In this document: piece by piece, positions 1-12,100 of the stretch
Position numbering within the stretch: the stretch's first letter is position 1
Layout: every line of letters begins with the position of its first letter
Assembly: GCA_001692895.1 (NCBI GenBank)
Contig: KV748181.1
Span: 1,240,001-1,304,000 of the forward strand
Direction: 5' to 3'
Length of the DNA stretch: 64,000 bases
Source of the DNA: Cenococcum geophilum 1.58
Lineage: Eukaryota > Ascomycota > Dothideomycetes > Gloniales > Gloniaceae
Made by a program: the position numbers and the translations under genes
Notes under the pieces: model-generated
Databases searched by the model: none
What the model saw: the letters and a program-made list of their open reading frames with translations, nothing else
Told to the model about the DNA's origin: nothing

Positions 1-3000
1 GTACGCCCATCTTAGATCTATCTTTATGAAGATTTGCGCATTGCCTATCCTATCTTAGATTTCGCTAATTAAGGGTAAAGGATACCTATCCTTTCTAGTA
101 ATGCTATTTAACTATCTGTAGTTAATATATAGCCTTAGTTTACCATTCTTCTTTAGTATAAATAGTACTGGATAACCCGCTGATAACTGCGATAGTCTAA
201 TATATCCTTTTTATAAGTTTTCTTAGATAAACTCTTTTAATGCTCTACCTTCTTCTTTAGTAAGCTTATAGATTAGAAAAAACCTTAGACTTATTCCTAG
301 TTCTAATTCTATTTTATAGTCCCATGCTATATACTCTAACAGCTTTTTACTTTTAGGTGACTATAGTTTCTTGCTATACTTATGGTATCTCTTTAGTATA
401 TAGCTTAGCCCTTTTTCTATTTCTTTATAAGTTGCTTCTACTTAGTACCATACTATCTTAGCTTGTTATTGCATCTTACGGCGTTAAGTATCCTTAATAT
501 CAACCTAACCTATAATCTAATTAATCTTCGGATTATATTCCTGTAACTAAAGTATTCCTAATACTGCCTTATTATTCCCTAATAGTAATATGTCAAAAGA
601 CATCTCAATCTGTCTCCCTTTAATGGTTAGCTAAATAGGTCCTGTTTTGAGATTAATAATGCCTCCTCCATAGGCTATCGGATCTCCTAAAATTGTCACT
701 AATAGGTAAGAATATTCCTTCTATCTGTGCGGTAATCCCATTCTTTTAACTGCTATTGGTAAGATATAGTTCCTTATTACTCTACTATCTATTAGTACCT
801 TAAACTATTAATCTTACTATTTAACTTATAAATTTAGGTGTCGTCCTTAAATTCCCTTAAGGGTCTAAGGCTCTACCACTAGCTTCCTTTGGTCCCGTAG
901 GCCTCTACTTTTCCCGCCTGCTAGCTACTAGATCCTATTTATACTTAGTCTAACTTAGGCTAATACTTAGTTNNNTTNTTNTCTTTAATATNCNATAGAT
1001 AGGTNTTCNCTNGANATTCCCACNATTATNATCNNTNTAGGNATTNTTCNNTAAGGAATCTTCCTAGTTAAAGTATTAAGTCCCCTTATTCTTAAACTTC
1101 TACTAGGTGCCAACTATGCATATACTTAGCGTTTTAATACTTTGCCTCATCCGTCATCTAATATATCCTTATTAGATACTTCCGATTTTTATCTTTTAGT
1201 GCTCTATGTATGTTATATATATTATCTACGCACGCTATCTATAATAGTATATGATATGCTTAATATCTTAGGTTAACTCTCGGCTTATCCTCGTCCTTAA
1301 GTTTAAACCTTTCTCATATTAATCTAAGCGTTATGACTTTGTTCGCAGGTACTAAGATACGCCTTTTGCTTCTCTAGTCCTCTAATTACTCCTCTAGATC
1401 TTTTAATATTATAATTAAGGCTCCCTTAATATAAGTTATAGCCTTCTCTATAATTAGGTGGTCCTAGATAACTTTTTCGTCTAACTATATATAGAAATCC
1501 TCCTACTTATCACTATGTCGTTGCCTATACCACTTTTAATATAGCTACTTAAGTGTATACGGCTCGTCCGTAAGGAAATATCTCTTTATTACTGTATTGT
1601 AACAGCCTTTAGTGTGTTGTTCCTTAAACCTAGTAGGAATCCCTAGATCCTCTTCTTGTTCTAGTTTAATAAGCCACTTAGCTCTTAGTGTGCCTATTTT
1701 AGGCCTATTAGTGATCCTTTATACTAGCACTCTATCCCTTATACGTCCTAATGTGCTAGATCTCTTATCTAGTTTCTGTTCTTGCTATAAGGTAATTCTT
1801 ACTCTAAATTCCTCCATGGTTTCTTTTACGTCGCGTTTTATAAGTGGATCCTTAAAGTCCTTTTACTTCTTAATCTTGGTATTAGCTTTTTAATCTTTAG
1901 GCTAAACACTATGCTCCCCTAGTAAGTCCTCTGGGTCTATATGTCTATCTCCTAGTCTAATTGCTGTTTATATTGCAGATTCTCTAATCTATAAAGAAGC
2001 TCCTTGCCTCTTATTTGTGGGTGTCCTAATTTATACTCCAAATTCTTAATCCCTTAAATTCTTTAATCCTAAGCTTGCTTCTGTCTTAAGCTTAGCTCTA
2101 GCCTTAGTCTAACTAGGCTTACTTAGTGTCCTCGTCTTGTCTTAAGAGTCCTAGATCTCACTTATCTCGTCTTAAGAATCTTGTGCCGTTGGGAATTCTT
2201 GTCCTGAGCTTATTCGTATGTCTTTAAACTAAGCTGCTGCCCTACTCCATCGGTTTTTGTCCATTGTAGGTCTTTGGGTGTGCCTTATCTCGTCTTAAGA
2301 ATCTTAGTTGTCTTTTATCTCGTCTTAAGAATCTTAAGCCTTTAGCCTTTTGCCTTTATTAAGTGGTAAGCTAGCACTAGCAGTTATCTGCTTACTTAAT
2401 CGTCTCTAGATATTACTTCTTCTGTTTTATAAAGCGATAGATGCCGTATCCAACGGTATTATAATACCCGTTACTAAACCTTACTCTATGGCGGTCTTAG
2501 TCTCTACTTCTGTTGCGTTATTAAGGTTTAGATACCCCTAGTTAGTTCCTTTACTGTCCTTATCGCTATTAATTAATAAGTACTCTAACTCCATTATTAT
2601 TATTGCTAATTATTGTCTGTATATTACTATAATATCTTAATCTAGCTCGTAGAGTTAATTTTATTCTTTATCTAACTCTTTAGTTCCTCTAAGTCCTTTT
2701 AACTCTGGCTCTTGTAGCCAATAGCTTGCACTATACTTGGCGTCTTTATAAATTTGGCATGCGTTATTATAATAAAACGCAAAACTTCTAATTAAATACT
2801 CTTTTGTTCCTCGCAGTACACTATCATCCCTCTATACGTGTGTGTTATATACTATTATTAGTCTGGTTCCCTTTATTATATAGTAACTCTAACTATCTTT
2901 GCAATCCCTTGCAAAGTAACCCTGTTTTCCACAATTTATATAAGCTCTGTCTCTAAACCATTAACTTTATTATAGAGTCCGCCTAAACATCTTCTACTGT

Positions 3001-3947
3001 TAAGATCCCTAGTTTAGCCTCTGCTCCTTAGTCCTATAATTACTAGATCCTTAACCTCTAGGTTTCTATAGTTTCTTACTCCATCTCTTATAGGCTTCTT
3101 TAGTACCACTTAGGTCTATTAGCTCTGCGCCATACCATAGTTTCTAACTTAGCTTTAGTCATTGCGTATTCTACGTCTTATATAACTATAGAACTCTATC
3201 CTAGCCCTTCTTAGCCTATTCCCTTTAGAAGATCCTATTATTAATCTTAATCGCTTAATCTATTAATTCCCTTAGGGTATCCGCATCTTCTATTAGAATA
3301 ATTACGTCCTAGACTTTAGCCTTAAGTCCCTATTTATACTATGCCATAAGCGCCCTATTATTCCACTTAACTTATATTGCAAGTGTTTAAAACTATATCG
3401 TGTACTTAATTACTAAAGTTCACTATATTAGGTCCTAAAGCTTTCTCTCTACTATAGTTGTTGCTTCCGGGTCCCCAAACATCTATATTAATTATTCCGC
3501 GAATCCTGCCTAGCTAGAAAATATAAATCATACTTCTTAATTTTTAGTAGTCATCCTATTAGTCTATATCTCTATTAAGTAGGGTTTAAACTATTTAAGT
3601 GCCCGACCTGTTAGGAATAGTCCTGCGTAGGCTATCTAGTCCATTATCGTAGCTAACTTAGCCCCTTCTTATATAACTTTAAAATGCATTTGCGTTAGAA
3701 ATTCTTTAAGCTTTAATCTCTCTCCTAAGAATCGTTTAATTAATAGTAACTTAACCTTTACTGCTCCAATTCCATTAAGTCTGTTTTTAAGTACCATATT
3801 ATTTTCTGTTAATTAATCTACTATTTCTTATAATTGTCCTACCGTCACAGGTTATTACGAGTCAGTGTCCGCCATACTAGTGTCACCCCCTGACCTTAAA
3901 GTAGTTGCCGCCGTCAATGGCGTTGTAGTGGCTGCTTTTGGTGGCAT
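1..3947 (-). pseudogene. Gag-pol remnant of element A (Gag, protease, start of RT)
   Basis: The start ATG at 3947-3945 was chosen because it opens MPPKAATTTPL and the same position is recognisable in element C. Gag follows, with a conserved stretch around 3550-3760 (GERLKLKEFLTQM, then GLFLTGRALK). The CCHC knuckle at 2901-2942 reads YINCGKQGYFARDC, so the first Cys and the His have become Tyr. The protease DSGAT motif is DSRVI at about 781-792. RT begins near 330 with AGYPVLFILKKNGKLR, then YRQLNSITRKDRYPLP, and ends at KIDLR beside position 1. Stops occur throughout and only transitions are needed to explain them. It would have encoded the retrotransposon polyprotein. The remainder (RT palm, RNase H, integrase) lies outside the window. 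Confidence 0.88.
973..1051. other. Cluster of ambiguous bases
   Basis: Scattered single and short runs of n occur inside the gag-pol remnant of element A. They look like low-quality consensus positions rather than a sized gap. Similar clusters lie at 14224-14243, 24213-24275 and 52353-52358, with a single n near 63382, all inside repeats. This fits collapsed or poorly resolved repeat copies in an assembly. Confidence 0.95.
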
Positions 3948-3990
3948 GTTATTTGACTTTGTATTTAATACCGTAATTAGGTAGTAATTG

Positions 3991-4416
3991 TGTAACGGAA
4001 CCTTATAGTAGAAACTACAATAGGTTCTGTTAATGGGCTAGGTGTATAGGAAATGTAAAGATAATAGTTAACAACGTAATAATAACTGGTAGAGTAGTTG
4101 CCTAACAGATTAACTCTAATTGTATTCTAAGAATCACTACAAGGAAGGAACTATCTAGGTAGGGACTAAGGGTCCTTAAATACACAACCATACTCCTAAG
4201 AAAGTTATTACTTCGTCTACTCTATCTGCTCTATTCGCTCTATAATAGATCTTATAGATTACACAGATTATATAGATCACATTACGTGACTCTGCTTACT
4301 ATTCCTCATTACATGGTTCCACGGGTTCCATCCTAGACCGTGCTTATATCAACCAACTAGCTTCTTCCGACCCCTCTCCAAGTAGTCGTAATATCGTACT
4401 TAAAGCGTCCGTAACA
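3991..4416 (-). repeat. 5' LTR of element A
   Basis: This 426-bp LTR begins TGTAACGGAACC on the plus strand and ends CGTCCGTAACA. It aligns along its length with the LTRs at 54471-54879 and 61121-61543, and with the reverse complement of 41101-41520. It is the least RIP-damaged of the four termini: both TG and CA ends survive. The internal region lies to its left, so on the minus strand this is the 5' LTR. I see no canonical TGG-type primer binding site beside it. Confidence 0.9.
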
Positions 4417-4836
4417 TTATAGACTTTTTATTATGGATAGTATTTTAGGAAGACTTTAAGGACTTTATACTAGAGATCTTTAAACGAGTATAATCTAATA
4501 CTAGGTTAGAAATCCGTAACTACCTAGTTAAAAGAGGAGTATATGTTATTAAGTAAGATAAGAGATACCCCCTTAGTAAAGTGCTGACGGATGCTGCTAA
4601 TAAAGAAGAGTTCCATAAATAGACGGACGAAGAGATTGGTCTAGCCCTTAATAATATTAAGCTAATAATTACTATAACTCTATAAAACTGACTTAATTTA
4701 ACCTTAGATAAGCTTGCTATAGTCCTACTAGTGTTAATACCTTCCTATAGTCCTTTACCAGCTACACAAGCATCTCCAGCCCTACTACTAGCTGCTCCGC
4801 CAACTCTACTAGCTATTCCAACTACTGTACTACTAG

Positions 4837-4925
4837 TTACCCCGATCACTGCACCGCCAGCTACTCCGATTGCTGCACCGCTAGCTACTCCGATTACTGC
4901 ACCGCCAGCTACCCCAATCGCTGCC
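4837..4925 (+). repeat. 24-bp in-frame repeat in copia F Gag linker
   Basis: Three full 24-bp units and a partial fourth encode the 8-residue repeat T-P-I-[TA]-A-P-[PL]-A. The tract is GC-rich and almost free of RIP, unlike its surroundings, and it keeps the frame open from 4731 to 4967. It lies in frame with the Gag N-terminal domain upstream, so it is a true low-complexity linker of Gag and not a separate small gene. The antisense frame is also open (4745-4939), simply because of composition. Confidence 0.85.
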
Positions 4926-7900
4926 CCCACTACCCCCACTACCTCTACTACCCCTCCCGACCCTTAGTCCTCCAATTATAACTAAATCCATACTCTTATT
5001 GACTAATTACTATAGTTAAGAGAGTAGTAACTATAGCAGCCGTAGCAACCGCAGTAGCCGTATATATATATACCACCTAAACTAGCTATGCCTAGTATGG
5101 AGTAAGGACCTAGGCAAGGACCTAGATATAATAAAAAGGTAGCTATAATTATAAAGATCTACACAAACGACCAAAAGTACGATGGAGTTAGTGACAGCTT
5201 TGACTTTAAGTTAACTATCTTTTATAACATCTGTAAGAGGTCTGGCTTACTACTAGAAGGCTATATAGTAGCATTTCCTAGCATGCTAAAAGGGCTTACT
5301 TAGGACTATTACTATAACAGTAACCTTAATTTAAGACCTTTTATTAAAGCTTATAACTACATGCGATAGTTCTTTAAAGGGCTAGAATACTACTATAAAA
5401 ACCTTACGGAGTGGAACAGTATAACCCTTTAAGAAGTTATAGACGAGAACCCTAATAAGTTAATCTATTAGAACTTCTAACTGCTTATAGATAAACTACT
5501 AAAGCAACGTTATAGACTACACCTAAACTTCCGTATAAACCGTATTTTTATAAATAAGTTAGTTACTGCTTACTAGGGAGTACTAGTATACCGTATTACT
5601 ATCTCTAACCCCTTAGAAGACCTTTCTCAGTTAATTAGCAAGCTATAATCCTCTATTATAGTATAGGAAAAAGAACACTACTTATAGGCCTTAATAAGAC
5701 CGTCTTACTAAGCCTTTTTTATGGATTAACGCTACTATTAAAATGACTAAAGTTAAGACCGAAACACTAATCGCTACGGCAGTAATTGCTTTTATAGAAC
5801 TAATGGCAGACTAAAGGCTAAGTGCTATATTTATAAGAAGGAGGACTGCCGTTCGTAGAAATATATAAAGGAGGAGCGCAATTAGTCCAGAGACGACTAT
5901 AAGAGACGCTTTATTAATATTAAGGGCCGCAATAAGGGTAACTTTAATAACCACTTTAAGCAATATATCGCTGCTTGTAAAAGAGATAAAGATAATAATT
6001 TAGACTTTAAAGCCTATATATACGACGCTAACGACTCTAAAAGTAATGCTGGAGAACCTAACAATAATTCTGCCTATATTACTACCTTTAAAATATTTAC
6101 TATGGAGGAAGTAACCTTTATAAGCGTAAAGCTAGCTAATAAGGCTTATATATACCTGCTTATGGCTTTAGAACTTACTACGGAGTCTATTACGGAACCT
6201 TATACAGAGACTAACCTATTTGCCTATAATATGGCTATAACCATAGCGTTATAATACACCTCGACGGTCTTTATAGGAATTATAATTAATACGGGCGCTT
6301 CGCGTAAGTCTATGGCTAGCTATAGCCAATTCTAAGCTCTATAGGCCGTAGACAAGTTTATAAGTCTTAACACGTTAACTAAGGGCCAAGTAACTATCTA
6401 ATTTAGGATTAGAGCCTCTACGTCTATTGGAACTATAGACGTTAACAGCCCTATAGGTAAGGTATAATTCTATATTATTAAAGCAGATACTCCTTTCTTA
6501 CTTTGCTTAGTAGATATAGATAGACTCTATATTAAATACGATAACCTAAAGGACGTTATTATTACTCGCACTAAAAAGGTGCTAGTAGTTAGATAATTTA
6601 GCCACCCATTTCTCTTATAGAACTTCTCTTTATAGTCTTATTTAGTTGACTTTTTTAATATAAACCCTTACTACTTAACTAATGTAGAACTACGACGCCT
6701 ATACCGTTAATTTAGTTACCCGTTAGTTAATAGACTATAAAAGCTTCTTAATAAGGCTAGCTACGGCTATAATACTAATAGATCTGCTATTAAAGAGCTA
6801 ACTAGACTCTGCCACTACTGCTAGAAGTTTAGCAGATCTTTAGGTAGATTTTGCTTTACCTTATAAAATAACGTTAATTTTAATTATAATATTATCGTCG
6901 ATATTATATATATTAGCGGCTCCCCCTTACTATATATAGTTGACAAAGTAACCCTATTTTAAGCTGGCAGATAGCTACAAGATATTAGCGCTAAGTATAC
7001 TTAGGACGTTTTATAAATGTGTTAGATTAATAGCTATTTAGGACTACTAGACTTAATTACTATAGACGCTAAAAAGAACTTTATTAGTAAGGAGTTTAAG
7101 CACTACGCTGCTACTATAGGAGCAACTATAAAGTTAGTCCTAGTCGAATTATATAATTCTATTAGAATGGTAGAGCGCTACTACGATTCGCTACAACGAG
7201 CCTACCAAATTATTATAGCTGAAATCCCTAAAATTAGTAAGGAGATAGCCCTATAAATGGATTTTAAAGCCATTAATAACACGGCTGGCCTAGAGGGCCT
7301 AGTCCTTATACTTCTAGTCTTTAGAGCCTACCCCCAAATAGTTAAATTAGACGCGCTATTACCTTTAGTTATATAGCGAGCTGCGGCCATTAAGAAAGTA
7401 ATAGTAGAAATCTAGAAGCTATAAGCTAAACAACAGATCGCTAACGCTCTTAATATGCGAAATAGACTACGAACTAACGCTATTTATGGCCTCCTACCTA
7501 GTTCGCCTGTCTTAGTCTAAAGAGAAGGCAATACTAGCTAAAGTGGTGATTAGGACGGGCTATATATACTACTTACCGTTAACGGTAAGACCTATACTGT
7601 AAAGCTACTAAATAAACCTATAACATTCCGCTCTACGGTTGTAAAACCTTACCTATTAGACCTATAAGACTTAGCCGAACTATAAGAGTCTATTAAATTA
7701 GATAAACTAGTACCTTTACTAGCTAAACCTTAATTGTTACCTAAAGCTGAACTATAGCTACCGCTAAAGCGAGGCAGAGGTTAGCCCTGTAGATACCTAT
7801 TACTTATAGCTGTTGTAGACACAGCTATTATAGACGCTGTAATAGATGCAGGTGCTTTTACGGGTAATATTATAGATATAGCTAATATCGCTATCTACTT

Positions 7901-8793
7901 ACGGGACGGTAATACCGTAGATATAGCTAACACTACTATTTACTTATAGAACGACAGTAATACCTAATTTAGCGCTTTACGACAAAAGGAGGTTATAGGC
8001 CTTCTTAAGAAAGGCGTCTTTAAGATTACTAAGCTATATAATATACCAAAGGGGGTTAGACTCTTTAATTTATGGTTTATTAATAAGATTAAGAATAAGG
8101 GAACTGATAAAGCCTTTAAGAAATTATAACTTGTTGTATAGGCCTATAATAATTTAGAGAAAGAGCTAGTCCTTACTTAGTTACTAATAATTTAACGAGT
8201 TAGCTAGCGGCTGATTCTCTGTATCGCTGCTATACTACTATAGATATAACTTTACCTTTAAGACATCTTATAAGCCTATGTTTAGTTTACTATAAACCTA
8301 AACCGCAAGTTTTACGTACGACTACTACATAAGCTAAATAAATAATTAGGAATTAATAAGGACTCTATTTTAAAGGTTATAAAACTACTTTATAGAGTGC
8401 CTAAAGCTAGAAACCACTGGTTTAAGACCTACTATTTATACTACGTTAATTAGCTATAAATAGACCAGTCTATATACGACCCTTACTTACTTTATAGCAA
8501 TAAACCTTTTAAAATTATTGGCCTATAGACTAATAATACACTATTCCTTATAGATAATACCTTTATAGAGGCTAAATAAAGCAAACTATATAAGGCTAAA
8601 TTTATGGCTAAGGAATAAGAGTAATTAACCGCTAATATACCAATTAAGTTTAATAGAGGGCTTATTTAATAAATATAAGATAGGAGTATTACGCTAACGC
8701 AAAAGCGCCAGTATAAGAACCTTAGTGTGGTTAATACTACGCTAGTAGATAGTACTAGCTTTAGAGGAGTTACGTATAACCTACTTACGCTAA

Positions 8794-8798
8794 AGGAC
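8794..8798 (+). other. Target site duplication AGGAC (left, element G)
   Basis: The five bases AGGAC directly precede the TGTTAT end of G's left LTR. The same five bases follow the GTAACA end of the right LTR at 14736-14740. This is the integrase-generated 5-bp duplication expected for Ty3/gypsy insertion. Confidence 0.95.
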
Positions 8799-9146
8799 TG
8801 TTATGGGACACCCCCATAACACCTTGTACACGTTTACCTGTTTCTACCAACTTAGCAATTAAAGACCAACCGCGAAATGGCAATTTGACGGCAATCTATG
8901 GCATTCTGCTATATTCTACCAAGTTCCACTAAATTCTACTAAGTTCTGCCAGGACCACGACCTAAACCCTATTCTGCCTATGTACGTATTAACTAAGCAA
9001 CTAAGTCAATAATATATGCCCTTTCTTCCCGTTTTCCTACCTTCTTTCCTTACGCAACGTCTTAACTTCCTTATATAGTTTATATATATAGCTTAATAAT
9101 ATCTACCTTGCTATATATTATCGTTGCTTATACTTACTCCATAATA
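8799..9146 (+). repeat. Left (5') LTR of element G
   Basis: This LTR begins TGTTATGGGACACCCCCATAACA, itself a near-perfect hairpin, and ends CCATAATA (RIP-altered from CCGTAACA in the right LTR). It is 22 bp shorter than the right LTR because it has fewer copies of an 11-bp GGCAATCTA-type repeat near 8879-8900. It contains several TTCTRCYA-type motifs around 8910-8960. Confidence 0.95.
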
Positions 9147-9180
9147 CTACGTTACGTTAACCACCTATACTATTATTAAT

Positions 9181-12100
9181 ATGCAGAACGAACCTAAAGC
9201 CCCTATAACGGCCGCTAGTATTATATCCGCACTCTAAGAATAATTAGTAGGGATATAGAAGTCTTTTATAGACGCCCTTAAATAGAACTAAGCCACTTTA
9301 AATTAATAATAAGCTAAATAAGAAGCACGATACTAGCGATTAATTAAGGACCTCTAAAAGGAAGTCCGCACCCTTAAAATGCCCACGCTAGGACCTTAAG
9401 ACTAAACGCTATCTCTGGAGATAAATACGCGGAACGCGAGCCCCGAACCTATAGTAGTCACTTACCCTAAGCCGACTACTATACTAAAACGATCTAAATA
9501 ACTACTAGATCCCTTAGTATTTACTAGTAAATAATAAAAGCTCTAATTATTTCTAAGCTAGCTTAAAAATAAGCTAACTAGTAACGCTAACCGTTACCTA
9601 ACTAAAGCCAACCAACTCTATTACGCCCTAAGTTGACTAAAAGGAGATATAGCTAACCTTATTAAACCACTTTAGCCAAGCTCAGTATAAAGCTTAGTTG
9701 TACTTCTTAAAGCTATATATAGTAACCTAAATCGCTAAGCTATTGCTTAAAGAAAAATAAACCACATAACTTAAGGAACAAAAAGTTTCCTAGTATACTT
9801 CTCCAAATTTAACCGTTACGTAAAGGAAATAGGCTAGAATAACTCCGCACTAATTAACAGCCTTATTAAATCCCTAAGCCCTAAACTAAAAACCTCCCTA
9901 ATAGGCGTAGACCTACTAAAAGCCCTTAATGCCTACGCAAATGTTATTAATAAACGATATAATAATATACTACGCCTAATACCGAAGCCCGCTCCTTAAT
10001 ATAATACGGCAACCCTATAAACGTTTACTAAGTTATTATCTTAGCCTAAGTACCCTAATGCTATAGATATTAATACTGGGACCCTAGGGTACGCCCTACT
10101 AGGGTCCTCTAAATAAGAATAACGCATTAAGCTAGGCCTCTACTTTAAATATAGAAGTAGCTCTTATCTTTCTAACCACTGCTCCATCCCTATGCCTAAA
10201 CATAAATTATAAACGGCTAACACTAGTAGCCGTTTACCGTATTAATCTTCCGGTTACCATCCCTAATCTCTACCTAGTTCCAGCCCTATATTTAATAAGC
10301 ACTATTTATAAGAACAAAGCAACAGCTAACGTTCTATAAGAACCCCACCCTAATTACCTCTAAAAGGAAAATCCTAGAGCTAAGTCGCTCTCTAGGACGG
10401 CTCTACTATAGAATCTCGTTAAACGTATTTAACGTTACGAACTCCAACTCTTGGGACCGTAGCATAACTATTAACTACCGCCTTTAGCAGAATAGTTAAT
10501 AGGCTAACGCTTAAATCCTAATTAACATAGGAGCTAGCGGCATAGGATTTATTAACAAGATCTTTATATAAGATAATAATTTTACCTTAACCCCCCTTAA
10601 CTGGCATATTAACGTATTTAGATTTAATAGTAAACGCACCGTCTTAGGCCGTATTACCTATATAGTATTCCTAAGACTCCAATACCTAAACCACAAAGAA
10701 TTAATTAAACTTTTCGTTATCACCCTAAGTTACTTAGTAATTCTAAAATAACCCTAAATAAAGCTACATAAGGTAACTATTAATTAGGATAACCTTAAGT
10801 TTCTATTTACTACCTCCTATTGCAAGCAGAAGTGCCTTATAACTTACTACTTAAACCTAAAACTAAAATTTAAAAAATCTACTAGGATCTACTAGTCTAA
10901 AATTTCTATAACTGTCTACCCTATACCTAAGGATTCTACCAAATTCTACCTACCTAGGAATTTCACTAAATTCTACCAACGTAAGATTTCTACTAATGCC
11001 CACTTCATACCTAAGAATTTTACTAACACCCACTAAGGACCCAAAAACTCTACTAAATTCTATAAGTTATTACTAAGCACTACACCGCCCTAAGCTAAGT
11101 AAAAGCTTAAGCTCTATATACGAAAATACTAGAAGAACTAGTATTCTACTATAAAAAGGATTTTTAAAGAACCTAAACCTAAACCCGAATAAGAAACTAT
11201 AGATAATCTAAGCAAGCTTAGTACCCTAGATATCCGCATAATTGGAGCTACCCTACTAGCGTAACTTACTAAGAAACCCAAGTATACAATCTTCGCTATT
11301 ACGATAGTCGATATTAAGAAGGCCTTAGCACTAAAGAAGCATACTAACCCTGCTATAAAGGTACTAATAAAGTATCATTATCGCCTAGATACATTCTTAT
11401 AAAAGGAAGCCGATAAGCTATTAGAATACCAACTATATAACTATAAGATTATACTTAAAGAAGGAAAGCAGCCTAGATTTAGACCCTTATACGGGATGTT
11501 CTAAAATAAACTCTAAGTGCTATAAAAGTATTTAGACGAGAACCTAAGCAAAGGATTTACTAGAGCAAGCTCGTCGCCTATAGCTATACCAGTAATCTTC
11601 GTTAAGAAACCTAGCGGCGGTCTATACTTCTATATAGACTACTAAGCTCTTAATGCCATTACCATTAAGAACTAATATCCAATCCCGTTAATATAAAAGA
11701 CGCTAAACTGATTAAGTAAGGCTCGTTACTACACAAAGCTTAATATCATCTCTATATTTAACCGTCTCTGTATTACAAAAGGGGACGAATAGCTTACTAC
11801 ATTTTGTACCCGATATAGACTATTTAAATACTTAGTAACACTCTTTAGCCTTATAAACGCTCCGAGCTCGTTTTAATATTATATAAATAATACCCTATAC
11901 CCCTACCTAGACATCTTCTGTACTACTTATATTAACGACATCCTAATATATAGTAATAACCTAACCAAATATCGGAAATACGTTAACCTTATCCTATAAG
12001 CCCTGCACGGAGCTAGTCTATAATTAAATATAGATAAATACGAGTTTTATAAAACGGAAGTCCTATACCTTAGACTCCTTATTTTTATAAACGGTATATA

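Larger units (their letters stand above)
1..4416 (-). mobile_element. Ty3/gypsy element A (3'-truncated by the window edge)
   Basis: This is a minus-strand LTR retrotransposon. Read leftward from its 5' LTR at 3991-4416 it shows leader, gag, CCHC knuckle, protease and the start of reverse transcriptase; the window edge cuts it inside RT. It belongs to the same family as elements B, C and E: the first bases of the window match, base for base apart from transitions, the RT stretch of B near 58070. Gag-pol is full of in-frame stops from G-to-A changes, so it is a RIP fossil. Its LTR abuts the gag of copia element F, so A most likely inserted into F. The other flank and target duplication lie outside the window. 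Confidence 0.9.
4417..8798 (+). pseudogene. Copia F polyprotein, 5' part (Gag, protease, integrase, RT start)
   Basis: The Gag N-terminal domain runs from about 4430 (FKDFILEIFKRV). A Pro/Ala/Thr-rich linker follows (4731-4967), then the Gag core with LTEWN near 5400. The zinc knuckle at 5823-5880 starts CYIYKKEDC, with a Cys-to-Tyr change. The protease reads NTGAS at 6288, so the catalytic Asp is now Asn. The integrase zinc-binding part ends CHYC near 6815, and the core follows (VDIIYISGSPLLYIVD, ITIDAKKNFIS, YNSIRMVERY). RT starts near 7980 and includes LYRVPKARNHWF and YDPYLLYSNKPF (about 8390-8520). Many TAG/TAA stops replace Trp and Gln codons. The ORF is cut by G's LTR at 8799. Confidence 0.9.

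Noticed and set aside
1612-1893. Open frame of 93 codons on the plus strand, Ser/Leu-rich, resembling a small secreted protein
   Set aside because: It is antisense to the gag-pol remnant of element A and uses mutated transposon sequence. It has no independent support.
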